DNA of 64,000 nucleotides from contig NC_051441.1 of NCBI RefSeq assembly GCF_001649575.2, positions 11,722,306 through 11,786,305 of the forward strand, written 5' to 3'. The stretch is from Kryptolebias marmoratus. Its lineage: Eukaryota; Chordata; Actinopteri; Cyprinodontiformes; Rivulidae. The position numbers were made by a program, and so were the translations under genes. The notes under the pieces are model-generated. The model saw only the letters and a list, made by a program, of their open reading frames with translations, was not told the DNA's origin and ran no database searches. Below, one piece after another: positions 36,890-48,720 of the stretch; the first letter of the stretch is position 1, and each line of letters opens with the position of its first letter.

Positions 36890-37258
36890 AGGGAGAACGA
36901 GCCAGTGTATTTCTCGTGCCCGGTCGCAAAATGGTGGGTAAATGGTGAGGGTTGTGTCAGGAAGGGCGTCCGGCATAAAACACTTTTGCCAAAACTAAAA
37001 TGTGAGCTCATCCAAGCGACACCATACAGGATCGGCCGAGGCCCGGGTTAATAACAGCCACCACCGGTGCTGTTGACAAACAGGGTGTCGGCGGAAATTG
37101 TAGAAGGCCAAAGAGGAGATATATGGATACAGATAGAGAGGACATGGAGGTAGTTGGAGTGAGGACAGAGGACACAGAGGACAGAGTTAGATGGAGGAGG
37201 ATGACTCGCTGTGGAGACCCCTGAAAATGGAACAGCTGAAAGAAAAAGAAGAAAAAAG
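36890..37258 (+). mobile_element. LINE 3' end (untranslated tail)
   Basis: It contains GTGTCAGGAAGGGCGTCCGG, then CATAAAACACTTTTGCC, GACATGGAGGTAGTTGGAG, GATGACTCGCTGTGGAGACC and a final GAAAAAGAAGAAAAAAG. This is the familiar 3' end of a fish non-LTR retrotransposon, which ends in short A/G-rich repeats. It is strongly 5'-truncated and has no protein part. The clade is uncertain. Confidence 0.75.
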
Positions 37259-37599
37259 TAAAAACTTGTTGAAACAAGTAACAATGAAACTTTGAAATTA
37301 AAAATAAATTTACTGCCATATGAGTTTGAAGATGAAAAGGTAGGAGTTTGTTTGTGTCAGAATCCTGATTTATCTCTCGTTCTCAGCTTGATTATGACTC
37401 TACAGCAAAAATTACATGGAGGCAGTGGGCGTTCACACCTCTCAGTTCCCTCTGTATAAAAACTCCATGGTAACTGTCTCTTTTCAGAAGGATGGAAGAA
37501 AATTAAATCAGGTTTTTGATATAAAGTTTGTTTGCTTTAACTAGGTTGTTCAGTGAGTCAAGAGAATTAATATTTATTTTTTGTATAAATAACAAAACC

Positions 37600-37805
37600 T
37601 GACTGAACAGGTTTCCCTAACAGAAGAAACATGATTTAGTTTGAACATTAAGAGTATTTCTGACCGGACTGACGAGCTAATGGGTAGTCTGAGCAGGGTC
37701 AAGAGCAAAGCGAATTTTGCTGTCTTAAAATAGTTTTTGTCCATTTGAAATGACAATAAACTACTTTAACTATGGCCCTGTTTGGACTAGCCTTTAGCAA
37801 TGGTT
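37600..37805 (+). mobile_element. Fold-back element, copy 5 (core inverted repeat)
   Basis: The forward core GACGAGCTAATGGGTAGTC with GAGCAGGGTCAAGAGC lies near 37670-37705. Its inverse, GGCCCTGTTTGGACTAGCC followed by TTTAGC, lies at 37773-37797. The arms outside are heavily worn. Confidence 0.55.
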
Positions 37806-39286
37806 ATTTTAAGCAACAACACTCAGTTGGCTGTTTTGTAAATTTTCTTAAAAATGAATGGGTGGATGTACGTATTCTGGCAACAAAGCTGAGCTCACAG
37901 GTGATTAGAGTTTTCACTTTATAATCTTTGCAAAATAAACTACGATTGGCAGAAATAGATGCTCGGATGCTCCAAGTTGTTCTTTTTATTTTTATTTTGT
38001 GGGGATGGGCGGTGGGTGTTGTGTTAAAAAAAAAAAAAAGCCCAACAAATGGAAAAGCACTGTTAGGAAACAATCTGATGTCTCTACCAGGTGTAAAATG
38101 CTTTAGTCCATTTTATCTAGATTTTGAGTATTCACAAATCACTGTCTGTCCCTACCAGTTGTCTTGTCAATCTGTTCAGAATTAAAGTCCATTGTCCAAA
38201 CTGAAGTCCTTCAAAGAGCCATCAACAACAGACATGACATTAATAGTTCATACACTTTCTACAGAACCTCACTTCAAGGATCTGAACCAATGCTTTAACT
38301 TTAGAAGAACTGTGTACATGAAAATGTATTTTTTTAATTCATTTGACTACCATATTCTTTTCAAACGTTTAACTTTAATAACCACAAAACAGCATCAGAT
38401 GACGCACAAGCAATAACCTCTGAGACTAAAAAACAAACAATGATAACAACAAAAATTCATTAAATTTCAAAAACTGCAGTTTCTTAAATGGCTTCTTAGC
38501 CTCGAGGAACTCCACTCAGAGCACCTTACTTTACAACAAAGTTAGTTGTGTTACAGTCTGGAACAACAACAATGAATACAATTTTTTGGGTCTGTATCTA
38601 ATTTACCTGTTGTGACAAGCATACAGGAGGTGAATTTTTGAATTCTTCAGAATGTGCATTTCTGCCTAAGTAACAGTTAAATGAGAGCTATTTTTGTTAC
38701 CAAACCCACAGTCTTCATCAGTTCAATTTGGGATTTATTAGTTATATTCATCTGTCAACAGCTAAGGTGACTGAATGTTGAATATGATAAGTAATACGAA
38801 CAAGTTAGACCTACTTTGTTTCAGTTTAGCTCAGATGGGACTGGAAGATGACAGATAAGATTAAGCTTTTACAAGATTTATAGCTGTGCTACTTTTTCTT
38901 GCTTCCCTACAAGCCACAAGATGCAGGTCAAACTAATGGGTAGCATTTATTTGGTATTTTTCTGCTCTTCTTGACCTTCTAAAATACTATGAACTTCAAG
39001 CCTTGTTCACAACACTTTAAGACGCAACGTTGAGACACTAAAAGACACTTCAACACATGTACTGCGGGACACCAGGGATTAAAACAACACTTCCTTTTGC
39101 CAATCATCTGACATGTGTTTCCTGAGCCACAGCCAACCTGGACAATGTAAAAAGAAAGTTTTAAATAATATGGTGTAACTAGATCCAACTGCAGAAGCAA
39201 GTCTGTAGTTGGAATAAATCAGGACTATGTGATCTATCAGATAAATGATAGATGTTAGGGTTAATAATCCCATTTTAGGATGTGAT
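37806..39286. other. Non-coding DNA, nothing recognised
   Basis: AT-rich with an A13 run near 38027. No gene or clear repeat was found. Confidence 0.45.
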
Positions 39287-40215
39287 AACAAATCTTATTC
39301 AAAAAAAGTTAAAAAACAAAAACAACTGGACTTCTATTCTGTAGCTGAAGATGTTTCGCTTCTCATCCGAGGAGCTTTCTCAATTCAGAAATAGAGAGTG
39401 TGGAGTTGAGCTTTTAAAGCTGACATGTGATGTAAGCTGGATTGCTTGCAAATTGTTCTCACTCTCCTAACAATGGAGGCTCGTTAGAGTCCTTGTTTGT
39501 CTGACTCACTGAAAGGGCCACTCTTGTCACATGAGTGCAGGTGTTGATTGGAGTGAAACTGACTGGGGATCAGGCCTAAAGCTCNNNNNNNNNNNNNNNN
39601 NNNNNNNNNNNNNNNNNNNNNNNNNNNNNNNNNNNNNNNNNNNNNNNNNNNNNNNNNNNNNNNNNNNNNNNNNNNNNNNNNNNNNNNNNNNNNNNNNNNN
39701 NNNNNNNNNNNNNNNNNNNNNNNNNNNNNNNNNNNNNNNNNNNNNNNNNNNNNNNNNNNNNNNNNNNNNNNNNNNNNNNNNNNNNNNNNNNNNNNNNNNN
39801 NNNNNNNNNNNNNNNNNNNNNNNNNNNNNNNNNNNNNNNNNNNNNNNNNNNNNNNNNNNNNNNNNNNNNNNNNNNNNNNNNNNNNNNNNNNNNNNNNNNN
39901 NNNNNNNNNNNNNNNNNNNNNNNNNNNNNNNNNNNNNNNNNNNNNNNNNNNNNNNNNNNNNNNNNNNNNNNNNNNNNNNNNNNNNNNNNNNNNNNNNNNN
40001 NNNNNNNNNNNNNNNNNNNNNNNNNNNNNNNNNNNNNNNNNNNNNNNNNNNNNNNNNNNNNNNNNNNNNNNNNNNNNNNNNNNNNNNNNNNNNNNNNNNN
40101 NNNNNGAAACGTCTTCAGCTACAGAATAGAAGTCCAGTTGTTTTTGTTTTTTAACTTTTTTTGAATTTACCATGGCCTGGATGACTGAGAATCTACACCA
40201 GCAACAAATCTTATT
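39287..40215. mobile_element. Inverted-repeat retroelement with 13-bp target duplication, gapped
   Basis: A 61-bp inverted repeat (39297-39357 and 40106-40166) matches at 60 of 61 positions. Beyond the right arm is a 36-bp tail (40167-40202), which includes GGCCTGGATGACTGAGAATC. The whole is flanked by an exact 13-bp direct repeat, AACAAATCTTATT (39287-39299 and 40203-40215). The middle is hidden by 521 Ns (39585-40105). I know this repeat type from fish genomes. A long duplication and an asymmetric tail fit reverse transcription at a nicked target better than cut-and-paste, so a Penelope-like element is one possibility. Confidence 0.7.
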
Positions 40216-41276
40216 GTACCAAATAATATTACAGCGTAACCAAAAATGCAAGTAATATGGTTTTTCCAGAATAATTATTTTAGTCGAGCTAAAATCATGT
40301 GTTTAAGTAAAAAAGATGCTGCAAATCAACATAGAGCATTGCACGGCACGACCATACTGCTAAAAAACATGAATGCAGTTTGTTTAGGATCAAAGTACCT
40401 AATTGCAGCTCAGAAGAATCTTGCCTGTGCAGCGTTTAGAAATTAACCCAGTAGAGCGTCTGTCGTTATATAATGCTGACGCTTTCAAGAAAAGATGGCT
40501 ACAAAATAAAAGAAAAAAACACTAACTGGACCCCTGCTGTGTCGCTTGCACTTGTGATGGATAACACCAGACTCCTACAATCTCTTCTCTCACCTCCAGT
40601 CAAAAGGAAGGAAAAAAAAAGAAAGAAATCAAATTAGTTAATCCCCTCAAAACAGTTTGAGCATATTCAGCACAAAAAGCTGATCGATAGTGTTAGATAG
40701 CTGGTCTAACACCATAAGCCCTGGCACCCCTTCACGTTAGATGAAAGCAACAAGGATTTACGGTGAATCAGCATTTAGCCTCCTACGCAGCTGGGGACAG
40801 CAGGAAAACTTCAACTTTTGTTTTTTGCCATTTTCTACCTCTCAGTGACAGCAGCAGTATGAGTGAATTTCAAATGATTTATTTTTAATTTATGTAAATA
40901 TTATATCAGTCTTTAGTAAGTATTTTACTGGGATGCAACAGTTAGTGACCAATTGCATGAAAATGCAGATTTTTGATGTACAATTACACCAAACTGATAC
41001 TTATGACCTGTTTGCGTAGGAAAGAAACTGAATAAGTTGCAACCTTTGTTATTGATGTCCAAAGTGTTTGATCTCAATTGAACCTCAAAGTGTCCAATTG
41101 CAATTTAATCTTTTTTTTAGTTTTAACTCTCACAAAAGTTTCACAATATTTTAGTGAGGTTCCTTATGAATGCAGTTGCCAACCATCACAGCCCAGTCAG
41201 ATACCAGCTATTCAGTATTGTGTCTATACCCTTTAAAGCTTTTTAAGAGCAAAAATTTGTTTTCATTGGCACATTT

Positions 41277-41280
<4 letters not shown>
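40216..41280. other. Non-coding DNA, nothing recognised
   Basis: AT-rich with no coding similarity. Confidence 0.45.

Positions 41281-41365
<85 letters not shown>
41281..41365. repeat. Compound (TA)18(TG)24 microsatellite
   Basis: An uninterrupted TA run (41281-41316) passes directly into an uninterrupted TG run (41317-41365). The purity over 85 bases suggests a young, length-variable locus. Confidence 0.98.
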
Positions 41366-41366
<1 letters not shown>

Positions 41367-41600
41367 GGGGGGTAGTAAACTGCTGTTCCCTTAGTGGCTC
41401 AGATGAATAAATATTACAGCTCACTGGTGGATTTGCTCCAAGCCACAGCCTTCTTGAGGTTTTTCTCTAGATTTGCCATTCCAAGTACATTTCTGAGAAT
41501 TATGTTATCTGCTCATGGCTGCAAGTTGCATAAGGGCATGCATATAGTAATATTAAAAGGAAGGAGGGAAGATGGTTTGGATGAAACATGAAAGAAAACA

Positions 41601-41638
41601 TGTGTCTGTGTGTGTGTGTGTGTGTGTGGGTGTGTGTG
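41601..41638. repeat. TG microsatellite
   Basis: A (TG)n run with one TC and one GG interruption. Confidence 0.9.
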
Positions 41639-42209
41639 ATAGGTATCAAGTTCTTCCCCTCTCCCAAGCGGGGTGTGTTATAATCAGCTTGGAGCCTGGG
41701 GATTCAGTGACTGAACAACATGTTCAGGAGCAGAGCTGGTGAAACTGGATTTGCCCAGATCAGACGGTGATGACGGAGACAAAAAGAAAGAAAGAAAAAA
41801 GTGTGAGATAAAGTGGTGCACGAGCTTTAAACCTGCATCCCTAGTGTGACTCTCAGGCTTCTTCTAAAATAAAAGTGTAAGGCTTTCTCAGAGTTGCATG
41901 TGTGTGGGCATGTTACGGTGTCTCATTCTGACATTGTGCTTCAGTGTGAAAGAAATGAAGTCCAAGTAAACACACTGGGACTGGAACGGAGCTGGTGGAG
42001 TTGTCAATGCTCCCGTTTCTCCCCCTCTCCCCACAGAGACAAGAAGACTTTGCAGGAACTCCATCATTACCAGCTAAAGTTAACTTAACTCCTATAAAAA
42101 CAAGAACACCCTGAGCATTAGTCATTCTTAAATGTGGCATGAAGGTATATTTGGTATATTTTAAATTACTTAACATTAATAATTCATGTTTTATTTGGGT
42201 ATCTGATAC
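41639..42209. other. Non-coding DNA, nothing recognised
   Basis: No gene or repeat family was recognised. A small AAAG-rich patch lies near 41780. Confidence 0.45.
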
Positions 42210-42490
42210 TTTTGTTTACTCTGATACTACCACATCAAATTTTAGCTCTGTATCCGTAGAATTATAGCCATTTTTGTAGTTGCTTAAGTCAATAACCTGC
42301 GATGGCCCTCTCTAAATGGTTAGCTCCAACAGGAAATCAGTTGTAGATGTACATCCAGTGATTACTTTCTGAGAGTTTCAATAAAGTCTGTCCACTGGTT
42401 CATAAAATATTTTGCTAACAGACAGACAGACAAGACGAACACACATGCAGAAAACACAGGAATTACATGATCACCTGCCTTTGATGGCGG
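42210..42490 (+). mobile_element. R1 dispersed element, copy F
   Basis: Ordered R1 signatures: AAATTTTAGCTCTGTATCCG, ATCAGTTGTAGATGTACATC, CAGTGATTACTTTCTGAGAG, ATTTTGCTAACAGACAGACA, and a final CACCTGCCTTTGATGGCGG hairpin. The leading hairpin end is missing. Confidence 0.75.
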
Positions 42491-44964
42491 TCTGTGGTAA
42501 AAAAAAACAAATGCAGCAAAAATGAAAATGACCCTTTTCTGTCATGCAGTTGCAATAAACGTAGATTTGTATGTCAGACACTGAGACCTCTTTATGTGGA
42601 CCTGTTTACTCATTTTTGTCACCACAGTCATTGATGTTATTTTTAGCTGCAGTTGTCTTTTTCCAATTTTACAACACCTGTGTGCTGTAAGAAAGGCTAA
42701 TTGATTTTCTGTGATAATGCAGAAAATGCAGATGGAATCACAGTATTGGACATTTAAAATGGAAGGCACTGTAAAAAGGTGCAAAGTTGTGGATTTTTTT
42801 TTTATCATGTAGATGGGATCTAACAAATTTGGACTCCTTTTAAGGCCCCTTTCGCACAAGGTATTGACCTATATGGCCTATTAAAACACGTCTGGATCGT
42901 GGCGAATTTGGAAAGCCTCCTTCAGTGAGAAGACAATCATCATGCTGTACTTTAATACTCACTAAAAACATTTTCTCCCTGCTATTTCTATTATCTGCTA
43001 TTATCTGCAAAAACCTTATTGTCTACCTTTGCCTTTTGATGATAAATATTTTTATAATGAATAATGTTACTTACAGGCCAAATGTCATTACAGACTCTGG
43101 GGATAAATTGATGGTAGCACGACTTTGTGTTCACTACTTATACTTTTTATCCTGCCCCATCAGACAAAGTGTTATTACACATGACTGTCAGGAGCAGATT
43201 CTGCATATGCTGCTGTCTGCTGTTAAAGTGCCTTAGTCTGCTGCTCAGCCAATGCAAACATAAGGCTGACACTTATCACAACCCATCTAGGAAACATGGA
43301 AAATGAGCCCAGCCTCCAAAAAAGCCGTTTCACTGACACACACATAGATGTATGCTGTATATACACTCATGTAAAGCCCATGTCTGTATCACAGCCAAAC
43401 TACACAGGGACCTTCATTCACTTACTCATTTATCATTCAGATAAAATACTTTGGGAGGCCTGCCTATTCTGTTGCCTGACAATGTCAATAACAAATGGGA
43501 ATATCTTCCTGTATCCAATTATAAATAATGCGGAATCTTTACAAGAAGATAAAGTACCTGATTTATATCATGATTTACTGATGATTCAGACACCATATTA
43601 CATCTCAACCCCATCTTTTTTCTTTTACCTTCCAGCTGGGACCTGTTTTTTTTTTTCTTTGATATGCACCTCAGATACTTTTCCTTTGACCAGAAAACTG
43701 AGAAAAATAACTAATCTGATCTTGGAGAGGTGTTCCAAAGACAGGAATTATGCTACTTTTAGGCTCTTCTGCCTGTGAGAGCATCTGCAAATTTTGTTTA
43801 ATTAAAATAATAAATGAAGAAGGAAAAGGAGATTTTTTTTTTTTTTTTGCCAAGCACAAGAATATGACGTGAATTATAGTCTAATGGAGTAACATTATAG
43901 ATCGAAGTCCCAAATGGGAGTACAGATAGGGACGGGACCCCTGGAGTGTGGAAGATGCTGATGAAGGGATTTTATATTTGGTTTATCTCTGAGAATACTG
44001 AACACAGTGTGATTTATATACAGGGGAGGAGGAACTAGGCAAAAAAAAAAAAAGACTAAAACATATGCACATCTAATGATCTGTGATGTGAATTATCAAC
44101 ATCACAAAAGAATTATTAATTGAAACTTTCTGGGAAGATTTATTTTAAAACTCCACCACATTTACCAAACATTATAACTGCTCCCTCACTGAAGGTTTGG
44201 TCTTTGTTTGGCAGCCTAAAAACATTCCCGCTTAGAGCAACAAAAGGACCTCGAGTAATTCTCAACTCATATCTCCCAAGCCAAGCAATAACAGACTGAT
44301 TTGTGAACATGTGTAAGTTGGTCAGTTGAGAGACACAAGTTTCGATCATGCTGCTGCTGAGAGATCTCTCTTGAGAAGTTTGAAACTGGAAAGAAAACGC
44401 AAAGAATTTATCTCACTTTGCTGGGTCATTTCCTGAACATTCACCTTGGACTCCGAACCGGAGACCACAGCTTTGAAATTATGTTGTCAGTTCCCGAGGG
44501 GGCAAAAACAACCTTCCTAAGGTCAAACCGCAAAGTATATCTTCTGTGTTTCACAAAGATGAAAAACCTCCAGAGGGCAGTTAATCCAAGACCTGAGTGA
44601 TTTCCCTCTGACCTTCAGCTGCTACAAAACACCCCTGAGACTTACATTGTTAGCACATGTTACAGTTCTCTATATAGTGACAGACTAAACCAGACCGCAT
44701 GACAACATATAAACAACATTGCTACCTGAAACAATCAGGAAAAGGTACTGATCAATCAGTATTAAGTCTTAGAAAAGATCATGTATAGATGAGGGTACAC
44801 TGAACTTTTTATGCCACTGTGAGATGACATTTAGTCTCTTAATCTTTGTTACGTGGAGATCCGTGGAACTGCATGCATTTGAAATTAGATGGAAGCTTCA
44901 GTTCTTCAGCCAAAGAGGTTTAAAGGCATTATCAGAATGCTGGGTGCTGGATAATGTGTCAAGT
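42491..44964. other. Non-coding DNA holding the longest chance open frame
   Basis: A 160-codon plus-strand frame lies at 43296-43778. Its product is not recognised, has F-rich low-complexity parts from T runs, and lacks a plausible promoter or splice context. It is most likely chance. T-rich and A-rich runs occur at 43831-43848 and near 44041. Confidence 0.45.
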
Positions 44965-45345
44965 TTAGAAGAAGTCAGACCCAGGAATGCAGACCAACAC
45001 AAAGAGCTTGAGTGAAACTTAAGGATTTAATAATCAAAGAAACAAAACAGGCTGGGATGGAGGCAACAATACAAAAGAGACCTGAGGAACATAGAGAAGA
45101 CCCAGACAGGGCATGGAAGCACAATGCTCAACAGCCCAGAAGACGACTAAGAGATTATATGGACTGGGGCTGATGAGGAAATTGGAGACAGATGGCTTAA
45201 TGATAACTGGGAACAGGTGTAGGTGAGCGTGGGAGGACTGAGGAGGAGAAACCGACTGAGCAAAAGTACTGAGAATGGTTGAAAACACAGGGAGGCACTG
45301 GAAACAAACTGAACACAAACATCACAGGAAAATGTATAATAGTAG
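44965..45345 (-). mobile_element. Dispersed fish repeat, LTR- or tail-like
   Basis: Read on the minus strand it ends with an ATTAAA signal, GTTGGTCTGCATTCCTGGG and TCTGAC. The plus strand starts AAGTCAGACCCAGGAATGC. The interior has AACTGGGAACAGGTGTAGGT. The plan matches the forward copy at 61565-61855. The order (polyadenylation-like signal, then a fixed end) suggests a long terminal repeat or a retroelement 3' end. No coding region is present. Confidence 0.5.
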
Positions 45346-47384
45346 GCATTATTTGTTGAGTCCACCCTCCTCAAATAATACCACTATTATAAAGAGGTAT
45401 GCATCTTTTGTAGTGATGTTTAAGAAGGTTTAAAAGTGTAAAAGTAACAGCAACAGGTAAGCATGGATTTGAGGTCGTCAGGCAAAACATTACAACTATC
45501 ACACACAACATGTCATCTTCCTACAGTGTATTCTTTTCCTATCAGTTATCCAGGCAGGAATATGACAAAATTCCTGCAGAAAGTGGTGCTTCGTTAATTG
45601 GTTGCAACATTTTCTGCAGAAAAATCTAAACATTTCTTTAAAAAGCAAAACTGGGCCTTCTAAAGAACACGTGTGCATATTGAGGTTTAAAAGTATAGTA
45701 CTCTGCAAAAAAGTTAATGAACTGTAAATTCATCAAGTTCTTACATGAATAAATTTGAATACTGCAGTTGTTCTTTAGTGCACAAACCTATTCATATAAT
45801 GTTAATAAATGTTAGCAGGGAAAGTAATACGGTTAACTTGTTTCGAGCTAGAAAGCTATAAAGTGCTAATCCCTTTAGGTAACTTTTTATCTCCCATTTC
45901 TTCTTTTCTATTTCCTTCCCCTAATCTCTGCTCCCTCGTATCTTTTTACCTAAATGAAGCAGAGAGACGACTGGATTTCCCATAAAGCCCTTTGATGGTG
46001 AATGCACTTTGACTTTGAATACAAATGCCACCTTTCATGAATACCTCAGACAGGGATTATCATAAAGCATTTTTACATGCAGCCTGCTAAAGGTCTTACA
46101 AATTCACAGAACAGAATGGGACACCAGATTATAAAACATGAGATGAATACATTCATTTTTCCATAAGAAGTATTTTATACAAAAAGCTCGACAGCGTTTC
46201 CCATATTCTCCACCACTTATAGCTGGATTACCGTGAGGAATACTTAACAACTCTACCAATTCAGCATCAACAGACTGAAAACCCTTTTATGCTTTATTTT
46301 CTTTCTTTATATGTACATCAATCTATGGTTTCATTGTTCGAGGACACACACATTCAAAGTAGGACACTGCTCCCTCAATTAAAAAAAGGGAATAATGTTT
46401 TCCTCCGGTACTGACATGGATTATAAATCACCCACATTGCTCCATTGTGGCTTCACGTCACAATACCAAAGATCAGGGATCCTGCCTGGCTGACACCGAG
46501 CGTGGCTCTGAAATTGAAGCAGATGGACAGAGACAACACTGCTGCGAATGTGTCACATCCAAAGCTAACTCACATTTTATCACATTACATTTCATGTGAG
46601 GCTTTGAAATGTTGCCTCTTGTTGCTCACATACAGCATGATTCACCACAAAACAGCAGTCCATTCTGAGTTTTCTACACACCTTTTTCACGTTTTCCCTC
46701 ATCATTACTAGTTTAAAGTTGAAATGAAAGGGTTCTGCATGTACTGTACTATGATTTTAAAAATAACAGTTTATCTAAAAAGTGCTGCACAAACCTGCAG
46801 TTATCTTGTCTGGTGATAAACATGCAAGGTGAAGACTGTCCTCAAATATTTATGCTAAATGGGCACGACTGTCATAGACAATTTAGCTCAGAAATTATTA
46901 GTCTCGACATGATAGTTGTGGCTACACAGTTTAAAAAGCGTGTTACATAACATACACTTACCAGATGATTTTATCCAAAAGGACATAAAGGTGAGGAATA
47001 TATGGGCAGTTAACATTCGGTGTTTTAGGAAAAGACACTTCTGTTTGTGAACTGGGAGGTTTGGAGTCTAAACAGCAGTTTTGTAATTGAAGAATGACAA
47101 CTCTACCTCCTGTTCTACATCTACAACATCATGAAAACTCCACACAAAATGACCCAAACTAGGATTACAACAGCAGATATTCTTGTCATGAGGTAACAAG
47201 GTGAACTATGACACAACCTGCCCTCAGTCTTTTAGCCAACATCAACTCTAAAAGGTGGAAATATCCTTGGTCATTATTATTTGCATTGAACATAAGAGTG
47301 AAATGGTTTTTTGCTACTGTAATCCAAAGCAACATAAAAATCTAACCTACCTTTGGGCAACTTTAATGATGTGTTTACAATGTG
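45346..47384. other. Non-coding DNA, nothing recognised
   Basis: AT-rich with scattered short open frames lacking similarity. Confidence 0.45.
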
Positions 47385-47398
47385 GCGCCATCTACTGA
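47385..47398 (-). promoter_or_regulatory. CTCF-like motif 1
   Basis: The minus strand reads TCAGTAGATGGCGC. This fits the vertebrate CTCF core CCASYAGRKGGCRS at 13 of 14 positions (first base differs). A chance match is possible. Confidence 0.4.
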
Positions 47399-47976
47399 CA
47401 TAAATAGAGCCTTGCAACCAAAAAAATATACGTCACATCTACACGCAAGAAAATACTAGTTTAAAAAATAAAAAAAGAAAGACAATGACTATGTTTTTAG
47501 GGTAAGGTTTTATGACCTGATGATGCAACAAAGCAGAAGCACAAGGAGATGGGCTTCCAACAGCTCACTCTAAAGATCTGCTCACACTAACAAAGACGTT
47601 TTGCAAAAACACATTTTCTGCTGTTTTTGCACTTCTTGTCCACATGCAAGTAGTTTTTTACAAGGATGAATATTTTTAAAATCTCAAGTTTTTTGTGCAA
47701 ACAGAAAATTTCAGAAACTATGCTGTAGCAGTTTACCTAACACATACTCACCATGCTTTGTGCACCAGAAACCATATTTCATAGGGTTTTTTTTTACGCT
47801 CAGTTAGTTTTCTCTTGACTCTGTCGTCAATAAACTTTGATCATGTGCTGAAAAGGTTCATTATGGAGCGGAAAAAGTAAGGGAAAAAAAACTTGCTTAA
47901 CTTGTTTTAGGAGAATCTTTAGCCAAACTTAAAATGTTTATTCTTTGTATTTTGAAGCAATTGTATGTGGACATCA

Positions 47977-47990
47977 TCGCCACCTACTGG
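47977..47990 (-). promoter_or_regulatory. CTCF-like motif 2
   Basis: The minus strand reads CCAGTAGGTGGCGA. This matches the CTCF core at 13 of 14 positions (last base differs), in the same orientation as the motif 592 bases earlier. Confidence 0.4.
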
Positions 47991-48010
47991 TGCAACATGA
48001 GTACTTCACC

Positions 48011-48033
48011 ATTATTATTATTATTATTATTAT
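48011..48033. repeat. ATT trinucleotide microsatellite
   Basis: Seven to eight ATT units, directly after the second CTCF-like motif region. Confidence 0.9.
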
Positions 48034-48359
48034 GTTTTTTTTTAATTGGCCTGAATGAAGATATATTTTTTTGAATATTTGCAGTGCTGTAGTTGGGGCT
48101 TAAGGTTATGGAAACAGTAAATATACACTAAGTCATTTATGTCATGATTTTGACAGTAGGCGACTCTGAATGTTGCACTCTGCATAAAAAAGTACTTTTA
48201 TTTTTGCCCTTTAAAGAATTAAAAGTTTATGATGGTGTGTTTTTGTGGCTGCTGGCTATGAATCCAGATCAATCACTGTGTCAATTAATTAAATCAAGAC
48301 TGCTGGCTGATTCTGCACCTTTTTAAAAAAAAAATATCCTCATAATTGATTTTGTTGTC

Positions 48360-48720
48360 TTTAAGCACACAGCTAAAAGTTTGTCCCTTTAATTAAAAAC
48401 CACGTTTTGTTCAACGAGCCACGTGTGACCTTCAAATCATCATCTTTAAAATGCGTTATGACAAATGCTTAATTACGCAAGGACAAAATGTTGACTCTAA
48501 ATGATCTTGAAATGCTTTGTAATCTGATGAAGCATAGATGTGGGGCATTGAATGATAAAGACAAAGACACCGGCCAGTTTGCTGATTGTCTTTAACGGGC
48601 CTGTCTGTAAAGGCCAACCTGTCACACAACTTAAGCTGGTGACGGCATCTGCTTGACTGATAAACTAATTTCAAAATTAAAACCTTATGTCAACACTGTG
48701 TGAATGGTTTTCTGTGAGTA
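48360..48720. promoter_or_regulatory. Candidate cis-regulatory block (unproven)
   Basis: Non-repetitive, with TTTAATTAAAAACC near 48389, GCTTAATTACGCAAGG near 48467 and GATTGTCTTTAACGGG near 48584. No coding similarity. Inferred from composition only. Confidence 0.25.

Noticed and set aside
39484..40251. Long open frames on both strands across this interval
   Set aside because: They are open only because they pass through 521 Ns. The real bases at the edges belong to an inverted-repeat element.
41170..41394. Frame encoding repeated YI and CV residues
   Set aside because: Pure translation of the (TA)n(TG)n microsatellite.
43296..43778. 160-codon plus-strand open frame, the longest starting at ATG
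   Set aside because: No known domain, partly low-complexity from T runs, and no splice or promoter support. This length can occur by chance in 64 kb of six-frame sequence.
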